In this document: one piece after another, positions 7,698 through 16,743 of the stretch
Numbering within the stretch: the stretch's first letter is position 1
Layout: every line of letters starts with the position of its first letter
IMG/VR virus record: IMGVR_UViG_3300027631_000020
Location: 1-59,999 of that record
Source of the DNA: a virus
Length of the DNA: 59,999 nucleotides
Strand: one strand, 5' to 3'
Translations under genes and position numbers: made by a program
The notes under the pieces: model-generated
The model's database searches: none
The model's input: only the letters and a program-made list of their open reading frames with translations
What the model was told of the DNA's origin: nothing

Positions 7698-10595
7698 ATG
7701 GCAGAAGTAATTTCTCAAGAAACCATCGAGGGTTTCTTAAATGGTTGGGACCCCGAAGAATTCATAGTAGGGGTTGAGTATGACTACAGAACCAACAAAA
7801 TCTACAAAATCATTCAAGACCCTGAAAAGGGTAAAGTCATTAAAGAGGACACAATCGTCCCCTTTCTTTGGGTCGGAGACCTAACGGGATTCAATTTCTA
7901 TCAAAACAGTAAGGCACTCCAAAAGAAAAAAATGGGGGAATACGGTATTTTGATTGAAAAATTGGAGACCCATGGTAATGAGCGTCTTGAACTTGGTATG
8001 ACTCACTTGGTTAAGTGTATGAAAGGATACACCGAGTTAATCAACTTCTTTAAACAAGGTGGTATTGACCCATGGGGTGAAAAAACAAAACAGTTATTTA
8101 CCATTTTAAATCCCTCAGAACAATACCTAATTCAAAAGAAAAAAAGATTATTTAAAGGTATTGAAGAATATAGTGGTGTTCATCGTTTTGTATTTGATAT
8201 TGAAACCACAGGTTTAGACCCCGAAACGTGTAACATCATTTTGATTGGGGTTAAGGATAATCGTGGTACAAACGAAACAATATCTGCATTTGGGGATGAC
8301 GGTGAAAAAAAATGTATAGAGAGATTCTTCAATATTATTAAAGAATTAAAACCAACAATCATTAGTGGTTATAACTCCGCATTCTTTGACTGGCCATTTA
8401 TTTTAAAACGAGCGGAAATCTTGGGTGTTGATGTCAGTAGTTTAACTCAAATCTTTACAAAACAAGGTATTAAAGAAAAAAAGGGCATGTTGAAACTTGC
8501 CAATGAACAAGAAGACTACATCCAACATGTTATTTGGGGATTTAATATAATTGATATTGCACACTCTGTTCGTAGAGCACAGGCAATTAACAGTGAAATC
8601 AAATCTTGGGGTTTGAAGTATATCACCAAGTATTTGGAAAAGGAAAAGGAAAATCGTATCTACGTTGATGGTGCCAAAATATCTAAAATTTATTTAGATA
8701 ATGAAAGTTATTATGTTAACCCAAAAACAGGTGGTTACAAACAAATTGGTGAATCGGGAACCGATGGTTTATTAGAAAGATATCCTGGTAAGTTTGAAAT
8801 ATGGACGGGTAGAAAAGTTATTGAACAATACCTTGACGATGACTTGTATGAAACAATGGTTGTTGATGATTCATTTAGTCAATCTACGTTTCTACTTTCT
8901 AAAGTCGTACCCACAACATATGAGAGAATCGCAACGATGGGTACCGCAACATTATGGAAAATTATCATGTTAGCGTGGTCATATGAAAATAATTTGGCAA
9001 TTCCCGCAAAAGATGAAAGACGACCAATCACGGGAGGTTTATCGAGGTTATTGAACGTGGGTTACGCTAAAAACATCGTTAAGTTTGACTACTCTTCACT
9101 CTACCCTTCAATTCAATTAGTGTATGATGTATTCCCTGATTGCGATGTTATGGGTGTACAGAAATCGATGTTAAAGTATTTCCGTAACATTCGTATAAAA
9201 TATAAACACCTTGCCGGTGATTTAAAATCGAGTGACCCCGTTGCATCTGAGATGTACGACCGTAAACAATTACCAATTAAGATTTTTATTAACGCATATT
9301 TTGGTTCATTATCCGCACCACACGTATTTCCATGGGGAGATATGAATATGGGTGAGACAATCACATGTGTGGGTAGACAATGTCTTCGTATGATGATTAT
9401 GTTCTTTATGAAGAAGGGATATAAACCACTTGTAATGGATACAGACGGTGTAAACTTTGAAACACCCGAGAATATCAACGACACCATTTACGTAGGTAAA
9501 GGATTAAACGAATTGGTTGTGGGAGGTAAAGAATATATTGGTATCGAGGCGGACACCGCCGAATTCAACGATATCTTTATGAGAAATGAAATGGGTCTTG
9601 ACATTGATTACGTTGCACCTGCGTGTGTTAACGTATCGAGAAAGAACTACATCATCAAATTGAATAAGAAAGGTAAAGAGGTAATTAAATTAACGGGTAA
9701 CACCATTAAATCTAAAAAGTTATCACAATATGTTGTTGATTTTTTAGATGAGGGTTTAAAATATCTTTTAGAAGGTAATGGATTGTTATTTATTGAACTT
9801 TATTACAAATACGTTGGAATGATTTATAATCAGGAAATTCCTTTGGCTAAAATTGCAAATAAAGCTCGTGTAAAACAAAGTCTTGCCGATTATAAAAAAC
9901 ACATTCAAAAAACAACCAAATCGGGGTCACTTATGTCTCGTCAGGCCCATATGGAGTTAATACTTCAAAGTGATTATTCTGCGGGTCTTGGAGAAACCAT
10001 TTATTACATTAATAACGGATTTAAGAAATCAGATGGGGATGTCCAACGAGTTACTAAGGCGACTAAGAAACAACAGGAGGATTATTTGGAAAAACACGGA
10101 ACAACAATTCCTGACAATTACATTCAAATCAATTGTTATATGATTCCCGAAAAAGACATTGTGGATAATCCCGACTTGACCGGTGAATATAACATTGCTC
10201 GTTACCTAACCAATTTTAATAAACGAGTGGAACCTTTATTGGTCGCATTTAACCCTTCAATCAGAGAAGACATCTTAATTGAAAATCCGAACGATAGACA
10301 ATACTTTACACAAACTCAATGTGAACTTGTTAGTGGATTTCCATTAAAAGAAGACGGACAAGATAAGTTCGAAGAAGTTATGACACTATCAGATGGTGAG
10401 GTTATATTTTGGAATAGAGTACAACGTGACCCATTCTTTATGTACGTAGATAGTAGTCTCGAATTGGTTGACCAATATTGGGTTGAGCACAACAGAAAAG
10501 TTGTAAAGTTACAAGCCGCAAGTATTAAAAGTAATGAAGATGAAATTATTGAAACGAATGGTATTGATTATGCGTACCATGCGATTGATATTTAA
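7698..10595 (+). CDS. Family B DNA polymerase (965 aa), T4 gp43-like
   Basis: Replicative DNA polymerase with proofreading. The 3'-5' exonuclease Exo I motif is FDIETTGLD, with D167 and E169. Polymerase motif A is FDYSSLYPSIQ (D464), motif B is KIFINAYFGS, and motif C is MDTDGVNF (D581, D583). Both catalytic aspartates of motif C are kept, but the usual DTDS is DTDG. The length is close to T4 gp43 (898 residues), and no intein or split is seen. The gene has a host-like promoter element and a leader hairpin, which fits early expression. Its stop codon touches the stop of the convergent gene (TAA then TTA at 10593-10598), so no intergenic DNA separates them. It lies apart from the replication cluster at 35.6-43.9 kb. 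Confidence 0.96.
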   Translation: MAEVISQETIEGFLNGWDPEEFIVGVEYDYRTNKIYKIIQDPEKGKVIKEDTIVPFLWVGDLTGFNFYQNSKALQKKKMGEYGILIEKLETHGNERLELGMTHLVKCMKGYTELINFFKQGGIDPWGEKTKQLFTILNPSEQYLIQKKKRLFKGIEEYSGVHRFVFDIETTGLDPETCNIILIGVKDNRGTNETISAFGDDGEKKCIERFFNIIKELKPTIISGYNSAFFDWPFILKRAEILGVDVSSLTQIFTKQGIKEKKGMLKLANEQEDYIQHVIWGFNIIDIAHSVRRAQAINSEIKSWGLKYITKYLEKEKENRIYVDGAKISKIYLDNESYYVNPKTGGYKQIGESGTDGLLERYPGKFEIWTGRKVIEQYLDDDLYETMVVDDSFSQSTFLLSKVVPTTYERIATMGTATLWKIIMLAWSYENNLAIPAKDERRPITGGLSRLLNVGYAKNIVKFDYSSLYPSIQLVYDVFPDCDVMGVQKSMLKYFRNIRIKYKHLAGDLKSSDPVASEMYDRKQLPIKIFINAYFGSLSAPHVFPWGDMNMGETITCVGRQCLRMMIMFFMKKGYKPLVMDTDGVNFETPENINDTIYVGKGLNELVVGGKEYIGIEADTAEFNDIFMRNEMGLDIDYVAPACVNVSRKNYIIKLNKKGKEVIKLTGNTIKSKKLSQYVVDFLDEGLKYLLEGNGLLFIELYYKYVGMIYNQEIPLAKIANKARVKQSLADYKKHIQKTTKSGSLMSRQAHMELILQSDYSAGLGETIYYINNGFKKSDGDVQRVTKATKKQQEDYLEKHGTTIPDNYIQINCYMIPEKDIVDNPDLTGEYNIARYLTNFNKRVEPLLVAFNPSIREDILIENPNDRQYFTQTQCELVSGFPLKEDGQDKFEEVMTLSDGEVIFWNRVQRDPFFMYVDSSLELVDQYWVEHNRKVVKLQAASIKSNEDEIIETNGIDYAYHAIDI

Positions 10596-11714
10596 TTAAA
10601 TTACATTATATGGTGATTGGAAGGGTCTGTATTTCAGAGCCTTGTTAAGGTTTTCAGCCTCATTCCCTTTCCTTTCCATCATCTTGTCAGGACGAAGTCT
10701 TTCCAATCTCAACATTAATTCTTCAGTTAATTTAAGTTTCTCATCTTTACCTTCAGTTAATAACGAAGTGTAGTCTAATTTAATTTGACTGTCAGGAACT
10801 TGTAGGTCTCCTGAGAATTTACCCCATATCCTACCTAATCCTTCTTTAGAATATGCGATAAGGTATTTTCTAACCCAGTTTTGGGCTGGTTTATTTAACA
10901 TATCCCATGTTAATTCCTCAGTATCAACATCAGATGGAAGTTTAATTATGTCTTTATTTTTATCTAAACACGTGTCTCTATCCATAGTATCATAATACCA
11001 ATACCAAACTCTATTACGGTTATTTTGAATTGAACCGAAATCAAATCTACCACCGGGTACGTTAGATAAATGTACAATTTTAGTACTATTTGGACCTGCG
11101 GTAATTCTATATGTTAATTCTCCACCAATTAAACGGTTTTTTAAATTTCTATCTCCCATTCTCAATAAAAGGTCAAACGCTGGCATCATGAAATATGAAC
11201 CTGATGAACCTTGTTGTGCAAATCCACCCACACCACCAAAGGCAACACCACCAAGACCTCCGAATCCACCTAAAAATGGGTCAACGATTGAGTCAGTTAA
11301 TTCGGCTCTCGTGAACCATAAAAGTTCATTGATTTCTCTACCCGCTGGAATTACATATGTTTGAGTATTTGCACTTAATGTGATAAAATCCTTTTTAAGT
11401 TCAGAGTTTCCACCTGTTTGTAAACCAACAATTTTAGAATATGCATGTGAGAATTGTGTCTCATAGTCCAAACTTCTAGTTGTGAATGCACGAGTCAGTG
11501 ATTGGGTATCAACATCAACACCAATCAATGATGACCATTGTGACTCAATTAACCAATCATTAACGTATTGTTCATATTCAGAAAGTGATAACTCTAAAAA
11601 CGTATCCATTTGTTCTTCAGTAAGTTCAATACCTCTAACAGGTAAACCTAATAAATGGAATACTTGGGTGTATAACTTCTGTTTTTCAGGATTTGTAATA
11701 ATTGTAGCTGACAT
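10596..11714 (-). CDS. Predicted virion structural protein, possibly neck/connector (372 aa)
   Basis: The N-terminal half contains a short-strand region and a Gly-rich loop near residues 148-172 (GGFGGLGGVAFGGVGG). The C-terminal third, with a Tyr-Leu-Ile-Ala-Tyr-Ser-Lys-Glu-Gly-Leu-Gly-Arg-Ile motif, a charged helix and a Pro-rich end, recalls phage head-tail connector or neck proteins. That match is by pattern only. It has a late-type box on its own strand (11728-11735, 13 nt upstream) and is convergent with DNA polymerase. Its start region lies back to back with a host-type promoter for the nuclease-like gene. A structural role is likely; the exact position in the virion is uncertain. Confidence 0.6.
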   Translation of the reverse strand: MSATIITNPEKQKLYTQVFHLLGLPVRGIELTEEQMDTFLELSLSEYEQYVNDWLIESQWSSLIGVDVDTQSLTRAFTTRSLDYETQFSHAYSKIVGLQTGGNSELKKDFITLSANTQTYVIPAGREINELLWFTRAELTDSIVDPFLGGFGGLGGVAFGGVGGFAQQGSSGSYFMMPAFDLLLRMGDRNLKNRLIGGELTYRITAGPNSTKIVHLSNVPGGRFDFGSIQNNRNRVWYWYYDTMDRDTCLDKNKDIIKLPSDVDTEELTWDMLNKPAQNWVRKYLIAYSKEGLGRIWGKFSGDLQVPDSQIKLDYTSLLTEGKDEKLKLTEELMLRLERLRPDKMMERKGNEAENLNKALKYRPFQSPYNVI

Positions 11715-11717
11715 ATT

Positions 11718-11747
11718 TTGTTTTCTTTATAAATATTCGTATATTTG
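11718..11747 (+). promoter_or_regulatory. Host-type promoter TTG-N19-TATATTTG for the nuclease-like gene
   Basis: TTG (11718-11720) and TATATTTG (11740-11747) are separated by 19 nt, matching the Bacteroidota TTG / TAnnTTTG consensus. Transcription would begin near 11753, close to the TTG start at 11767. The spacer contains the late-type box of the opposite strand. Confidence 0.6.
11728..11735 (-). promoter_or_regulatory. Late-type box (TATTTATA on the minus strand)
   Basis: The plus strand reads TATAAATA, so the sense strand of the minus gene reads TATTTATA, 13 nt before its ATG at 11714. It shows that the box keeps a fixed orientation relative to the gene. Confidence 0.55.
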
Positions 11748-11766
11748 AGTTATTAATTGAAATGTT

Positions 11767-12960
11767 TTGAAAGTACGAAGTAATATTAAATATAAGGACG
11801 GTAAATTCGTTTACCTTTTAAAGAAAATATGTACCGGAAGTGGTCATTATAAAGAATCTAAGAAGTATTTGATTAATAATTGGGCAAATATCTATGTAAA
11901 ATATTATACCAAATTTAATCAATACGGTACTTGTGACCAAAACGGGATGACCGGTGTTTTGACACCTTTTGGAAGTTGGTCGAGGATTAATCAATTTAAT
12001 ACTCACCCAAGTTGTAATGAGTATATTTCACAATATCTGAACCAACAACTATCAAATGACTTTATTGCCAAAGGTATTGATGAGTTGGATGGAAGACAGA
12101 TAGATTTAATTAAATTTGATAAAACAAACACAACAGTAGAATACGCATTCAGTGAATTAGAGAAGTATTTCTTTTGGTTGAATTATTATGGGGATAAGAT
12201 ATTCAAAGACCAAAATAATTTAACTGACAATGATTTCTTATCGATATTAATCGACAAGGCGATAAGTACAATGAGTGCTGGTACATTTGCTGAGTTGTGT
12301 GTTGAATATTTGTTTAAGTCAAAACTAATAAAATATAATGTATACCGAAGTTCCACCATTAAGGGTAATAAAGACGATTTCAACGGTGTTGATTTATACA
12401 CCACTGAAAAAGATAATGAAAGTGCGGTAAAAAAATATCAAGTAAAATCCGTTAAAGTATATGGTGGGAACACAATTTACAATCCAATCAATACAAAGTT
12501 CTACAACCAAATGGGTATTGACTACTTAACAATAGCGGAAATGAACATTCATTATACCCCAAGTGAAATTACAGTAAATCCAACAAGGATGTTATTTTTT
12601 AAAATGGACCCAAATTTATTTACTGAACAAAAACATTTAAACAGTGGAGACACATATTCATTCGACCCAAAATCAATTATAATGGAAGAACCAATTAGCC
12701 AAATTTTTAAATCGAAGATTTTTTACGATTTCTTCATGTACTGTACTAAACATGGATTACAATTCTTAATGGATGTCGATGACACTACGTCAGCAACATA
12801 CGATGAAAATATGAAATCCGTGAGTCTAAAATTACCCACCGACGACAAAACGTATGATGACCAACCTATCATTGATGTGTGGAAGGAAATCATTAACAAA
12901 ATAGAAACGGGTACAAATAGAGAAAATTCACTTAAAGACTTAGAGAAGTTCCATAAGTAA
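11767..12960 (+). CDS. Putative PD-(D/E)XK-fold nuclease (397 aa)
   Basis: The central region carries the elements of a restriction-endonuclease-like fold: a helix with Glu at GTFAELCVEY (E176, E180), an aspartate in NGVDLYT (D209) and QVKSVKV (Q225, K227), which would form the D...QxK core. The first 160 and last 160 residues are not recognised. Its partner may be the SNF2 helicase on the opposite strand: the two are convergent and overlap by 21 bp. In this frame only TTG at 11767 offers a start after the in-frame stop at 11758, so the start is uncertain; an ATG at 11762 is out of frame and stops at once. The host-type promoter suggests early expression. Activity is inferred from motifs only. 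Confidence 0.55.
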   Translation: MKVRSNIKYKDGKFVYLLKKICTGSGHYKESKKYLINNWANIYVKYYTKFNQYGTCDQNGMTGVLTPFGSWSRINQFNTHPSCNEYISQYLNQQLSNDFIAKGIDELDGRQIDLIKFDKTNTTVEYAFSELEKYFFWLNYYGDKIFKDQNNLTDNDFLSILIDKAISTMSAGTFAELCVEYLFKSKLIKYNVYRSSTIKGNKDDFNGVDLYTTEKDNESAVKKYQVKSVKVYGGNTIYNPINTKFYNQMGIDYLTIAEMNIHYTPSEITVNPTRMLFFKMDPNLFTEQKHLNSGDTYSFDPKSIIMEEPISQIFKSKIFYDFFMYCTKHGLQFLMDVDDTTSATYDENMKSVSLKLPTDDKTYDDQPIIDVWKEIINKIETGTNRENSLKDLEKFHK

Positions 12961-14691
12961 TGATTGCGCAAAACTCTCTGAGTATTCACCATCACCCATA
13001 ACTTGGTCGATAATACCTTTCTTCTTTTGTAAGATATTATATACAATTCTTTCAATAGTGTTCTCAAATACAGGATAGTAAACGAGGACACTATTTTTTT
13101 GCCCATATCTATACGCCCTATCTTCCGCTTGTGAGTGGTCAGCCGGGACAAATGATAAGTCATTCATAATAACAGTTTCCGCAGCAGTTAATGTGATACC
13201 CACACCACCGGCTTTAATGTTAGAAATGAATATTTTAATTTTATCATCATTTTGAAAACGGTCAACACTATCTTGTCTTTTTTCTTTTGACATTCTACCA
13301 TCAAGGGTAACAGAGTTCTTCTTATATTTCTCATGAATCATATCGAGACTCATTGTGAAGTTTGTAAAGACAATCACTTTTTTACCTTGTTCAATAAATT
13401 TATCAATCAATTCACAGGTATACGGAACTTTCTCATATGCGATGACCTGTCTGATTTTCATCAAACGATTAAGGGTAACAGTTATCGACTCTTTCTTTTG
13501 ATTGTCCTTAGAGATTCTCATAAAGTCTTCCAACTCTTCATCGTAGAATGTACTTTTTAAATCTAAGAAAACAGGTGTAATAATTTTTTCAGGTAAATCG
13601 AGGATATCCGTTTTCATTCTTCTAAGAACAATGTTTTTAGTCATGTCCCTCAATTCATCAAGATTACTTGCACCACTAGTGTTCCATATTTTTTTACCAC
13701 CAACATTAAATTGGTATCCAGCACAATATCTTCTAACAAAACTCTGCCAATTCAATGCGATTGGTGAATTAACTAATTTTAAAAGATTATAATAATTAAT
13801 TGGTCTCGATGTCATCGGGGTACCAGTTAATAACCAAACTTTAGGTATTTGTTTGGCAATATCGTTGATTAATTTTGTTCTCTGTGCCGTTGGGTTCGAA
13901 ACATAGTGTGCCTCATCGATTATAACGAGGTCAAATCCCTCTTTAACTATCAATTGGTATGAATCGTTGTCTTCTAACTTTTCGGTCGTGTGGTAGTTCT
14001 TAATGATGTCATAGTTGATAATATAAAAGTCAAACGTTGACCCCCACTTACGACCTTCAACAATTAATACCTTTTTATCGGAATAATTACCAATCTCACG
14101 TTCCCAATTGATTTTCAATGATGCAGGACAAATGATTAAAACTTTCTTTGCTTTCGCTTCTAAAGATGCTATGATTGCCGATGTTGTTTTACCCAGTCCC
14201 ATATCATCCGCCAAAATGTAATGGTTATTGGCTAATAGTTTTTCAATTGCAACTTTTTGGTGTTCCATCGGTGCCCTGTGTGAATAAGGACTATAATCAA
14301 CTTCTCTATTTAATTTCTTTTCTTCTTGAATGATTGATGATTTGGGTAACCACAACGAATAGTTTTTTTCGGTATCAACTACCTTACCCCAAATGTGGTA
14401 TGCCTTATCACTTTCACATAATAACTTTTCACACCATACCTTTTCAGGTACATATGTTAAATGTTTACTTTCCATTATCGTATTTGCAAAGTTCTTCGAA
14501 ATACTTAGGTATTTTTTAGCAACACGAGGTACCGTCTCATGATATTTTAAGACGTACTCTGCTTGAGGTCGAGTTAATTGAAAGTTTTTAATTCTTGAAA
14601 ACTTATCTTTCCAATCCAATAGTTGATTATTGAACCCTTCGTAACTTAATAATATATCCCTCGCCTCTATCTCGGGTATTTTATTCTGCAT
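12940..14691 (-). CDS. SNF2-family DNA helicase/translocase (583 aa)
   Basis: DNA-dependent ATPase of the SNF2 type. Walker A is DDMGLGKTT (about residues 162-170), the DEAH box is at 259-262, TGTPM follows as motif III, and the C-terminal lobe has ISNIKAGGVGITL and the motif VI segment AEDRAYRYGQ. The length and layout resemble SMARCAL1/HepA-like annealing or fork-remodelling enzymes, a role filled by UvsW in T4; the equivalence is inferred. I chose the ATG at 14691 (MQNKIPEIEA) over one 69 nt upstream, because the longer version would overlap the start region of the divergent gene. A TATATTTA element on the minus strand lies just upstream. Its end overlaps the putative nuclease gene by 21 bp. 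Confidence 0.9.
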   Translation of the reverse strand: MQNKIPEIEARDILLSYEGFNNQLLDWKDKFSRIKNFQLTRPQAEYVLKYHETVPRVAKKYLSISKNFANTIMESKHLTYVPEKVWCEKLLCESDKAYHIWGKVVDTEKNYSLWLPKSSIIQEEKKLNREVDYSPYSHRAPMEHQKVAIEKLLANNHYILADDMGLGKTTSAIIASLEAKAKKVLIICPASLKINWEREIGNYSDKKVLIVEGRKWGSTFDFYIINYDIIKNYHTTEKLEDNDSYQLIVKEGFDLVIIDEAHYVSNPTAQRTKLINDIAKQIPKVWLLTGTPMTSRPINYYNLLKLVNSPIALNWQSFVRRYCAGYQFNVGGKKIWNTSGASNLDELRDMTKNIVLRRMKTDILDLPEKIITPVFLDLKSTFYDEELEDFMRISKDNQKKESITVTLNRLMKIRQVIAYEKVPYTCELIDKFIEQGKKVIVFTNFTMSLDMIHEKYKKNSVTLDGRMSKEKRQDSVDRFQNDDKIKIFISNIKAGGVGITLTAAETVIMNDLSFVPADHSQAEDRAYRYGQKNSVLVYYPVFENTIERIVYNILQKKKGIIDQVMGDGEYSESFAQSLLMELL

Positions 14692-14729
14692 ATAATCTAA
14701 ATATAAGAAAATAGAATGAATAATGGAAC

Positions 14730-14737
14730 TATTTATT
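14730..14737 (+). promoter_or_regulatory. Late-type box TATTTATT
   Basis: Only 4 nt separate it from the ATG at 14742. It lies in a 50-nt gap between divergent genes and supports the ATG start over the upstream TTG at 14736, which would lie inside the box. Confidence 0.5.
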
Positions 14738-14741
14738 GTGT

Positions 14742-15254
14742 ATGAAACATAAGTTACCAATAACCAGACTCAGTAAATTTTTCTCGGAGACCGATTTTGA
14801 TTTGAATATTCAAATGGGTCAAGAGTATTTGCATGGTGATTTGAACATGAAATTAGTTATATTTCGTGTTGACAGACAAAGGACGGATACTGATGAAGTT
14901 TATGCGGAAGTTGGTAAAGACCAAATCAAATTTTTACCCCCCGTTGAATTCAATGCGTTGGTAAAAATTGAAGAACCTAAAAATACCACATATAAAGGTG
15001 GGTTGGGTAGATATTTGGAACCCGGTAATATGAATATTTCAGTTTTCATAAAACATTTAGAGGAACTTGATATAGATATTAGATATGGTGATTTTATAGG
15101 ATATCCTGAGTCTGAAGAAAGAATCAGATATTATACTGTAACTAATGATGGTAAAGTAACCTCAGACAATAAACATAATATGTTTGGTTTCAAACCATAT
15201 TATAGAACAATTCTATGTGTTCCGGCACAAGAATCAGAATTTCGTGGAATTTAA
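14742..15254 (+). CDS. Conserved-looking tail/neck protein of unknown family (170 aa)
   Basis: I do not recognise a named family. The protein has a basic N-terminus (MKHKLPITRLSKFF) and mixed alpha/beta composition. Its C-terminal part, with FIGYPESEERIRYY and FGFKPYYRTILCVP, looks like a compact beta domain. It lies two bases upstream of the gp15-like gene and shares its late-type box, just before the sheath and tube genes, where T4-like phages carry neck and tail-completion genes. A head-tail joining role is therefore plausible but not shown. The ATG at 14742 is preferred to the TTG six bases upstream. Confidence 0.7.
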   Translation: MKHKLPITRLSKFFSETDFDLNIQMGQEYLHGDLNMKLVIFRVDRQRTDTDEVYAEVGKDQIKFLPPVEFNALVKIEEPKNTTYKGGLGRYLEPGNMNISVFIKHLEELDIDIRYGDFIGYPESEERIRYYTVTNDGKVTSDNKHNMFGFKPYYRTILCVPAQESEFRGI

Positions 15255-15256
15255 AT

Positions 15257-16510
15257 ATGGGAGTACCTAAAAGAAAAAACGATATTAAAGTATACGGGGT
15301 CAAACAAAACGTTGACGGACCTGATGTTATTGGAAGAAGAAAAGAATTATTAGAAAGGATTACCAAATCCGATACTTTCCTTCCCGATTCAATCCTTCAC
15401 GAAGACCTTGACTTAGGTATGCTCGATTTTGTAAAGGAAAATTTTAAAATCATATCTGACGGTAACCAAATTCCAATCATTCCGAGAATTTTAACAATTC
15501 AAAGGTGGGGTGAGATGACCAATAATTGGACATTTGCCGATGAGGATGGTAATATGAAGTTACCATTTATGGCGGTTATTAGACGACCTGATGTTCAACC
15601 GGGTACAAATCCTGTTGTTCAAAGAACTATTCCCGATAGAAGAGACTTCTTTTATGCATCCGTTCCAACGTGGAATGGAACCCAAATGGGTGCCGATGTT
15701 TATAAAATACCACAACCAGTTGCAATTGATATAACTTTTGAAGTGACAATTGTTTGTACGAAAGTTAGGGACATTAATAAATTTAATAGGATTGTTTTAC
15801 AAAAATTCTCATCTCGTCAATCGTATACGAGTGTAAAAGGTCACTACATACCGATTATATTGGATAGGATTGAAGATAATACCCCGATGGATACTTTGGA
15901 TGGTAGAAGATTTTATATTCAAAATTACACCTTTACAATGTTAGGGTTTCTAATTGACGATGAAGAATTTGAAGTTAAACCCGCAATTAGTAGAATGTTC
16001 TTATTAAATGAATTCATTTCTAGTAACAATTACGCAAAGAAATATATTAATAAAACTATTGAGATAACAATCGCAACATTTACTGCTGATGGAATGCAAA
16101 CTGTCTTTAGTGTTGGTGAAAGTATTAATGTTTTATTTACAGTGGCGATTAATGGTCTTGTACAAGTTAGGGATATCGACTATTATCACATTGCAGGAAC
16201 ATCAAAAATAACATTTACATCCGCACCAGATGAGGGTGATGTTATTACAATTACTTATTTTAAAGGTAGAAATGATACTTTCATCGATACTTTCGGTAAA
16301 CCATTACAGGTTTCATATGAGAATTTTACATATGACGGTTCAACAATGGAGTTTACAACTTTAAGTCCAATAGATAGTGTTATCAGTTTTGATATTAACG
16401 GTCTTGTTGAAGATGAAGGTGTGGGTTTTGAGGTATCAGGTAACTACACAGTTAAACTACTCGAGTCTCCGGCTGTCGGGTCAAAAATTGGTGTTGTATA
16501 CCTAAGTTAA
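15257..16510 (+). CDS. Tail sheath stabilizer / tail completion-like protein (gp15-like) with tandem beta modules (417 aa)
   Basis: The first ~260 residues, including the motif YKIPQPVAIDITFEVTIVC and the segment FSSRQSYTSVKGHYIPIIL, resemble T4 gp15-type proteins that cap the sheath and tube at the neck. The last ~150 residues form two similar modules. The first reads TFTADGMQTVFSVGES... NGLVQVRDIDYYHI... GDVITITYF, and the second reads NFTYDGSTMEFTTLSP... NGLVEDEGVGFEV... KIGVVYL. Such modules are common in phage tail fibres. The start at 15257 follows the previous stop by two bases; the extension to 15215 would overlap it. Position before the sheath supports the call. Confidence 0.65.
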   Translation: MGVPKRKNDIKVYGVKQNVDGPDVIGRRKELLERITKSDTFLPDSILHEDLDLGMLDFVKENFKIISDGNQIPIIPRILTIQRWGEMTNNWTFADEDGNMKLPFMAVIRRPDVQPGTNPVVQRTIPDRRDFFYASVPTWNGTQMGADVYKIPQPVAIDITFEVTIVCTKVRDINKFNRIVLQKFSSRQSYTSVKGHYIPIILDRIEDNTPMDTLDGRRFYIQNYTFTMLGFLIDDEEFEVKPAISRMFLLNEFISSNNYAKKYINKTIEITIATFTADGMQTVFSVGESINVLFTVAINGLVQVRDIDYYHIAGTSKITFTSAPDEGDVITITYFKGRNDTFIDTFGKPLQVSYENFTYDGSTMEFTTLSPIDSVISFDINGLVEDEGVGFEVSGNYTVKLLESPAVGSKIGVVYLS

Positions 16511-16665
16511 TCCCCGTAAATGTCCTTCTTTTTTATTTTACACGTCTCATCAATCCATTTTTGAACGACTTTGTAAATTTTTAATCCATTCTTATCGCAA
16601 TATTCCTTTAACATCTCGTGATGTTTCTCACTGATTTTGATGTTTTTTAATGATTCTTTTGTCAT
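16507..16665 (-). CDS. Small ribbon-helix-helix-like protein (52 aa)
   Basis: The sequence KNIKISEKHHEMLKEYCDKNGLKIYKVVQKWIDE fits a short beta strand followed by two helices, the ribbon-helix-helix DNA-binding pattern found in many small phage regulators. It lies antisense between the gp15-like gene, overlapping its end by four bases, and the sheath gene. The ATG at 16665 is chosen over a longer reading from 16740, because a box-like TATTTATC sits 3 nt upstream on the minus strand. A regulatory role, possibly over late tail genes, is an inference. Confidence 0.55.
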   Translation of the reverse strand: MTKESLKNIKISEKHHEMLKEYCDKNGLKIYKVVQKWIDETCKIKKKDIYGD

Positions 16666-16668
16666 AAA

Positions 16669-16676
16669 GATAAATA
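16669..16676 (-). promoter_or_regulatory. Late-type box variant (TATTTATC on the minus strand)
   Basis: Three bases before the ATG of the 52-aa gene. It differs from the main box in the last base only; support is weaker than for the exact copies. Confidence 0.35.
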
Positions 16677-16743
16677 ATGATAAAAAAGGATTTTTTATTA
16701 TCCTTAAATGGAAAAGTCTCGAAATCTTTGCTAAAAACAAAGA

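Noticed and set aside
9113-9487. Minus-strand 124-aa frame inside DNA polymerase
   Set aside because: Lies wholly across conserved polymerase motifs, has no promoter or box and no recognisable protein pattern.
14692-14760. Longer N-terminus of the SNF2 helicase
   Set aside because: It would run through the divergent promoter region and across the start of the 170-aa gene; the ATG at 14691 gives a normal start.
15215-15256. Upstream start for the gp15-like protein
   Set aside because: It overlaps the previous gene out of frame; the ATG at 15257 follows the stop by two bases and gives MGVPKRKND.
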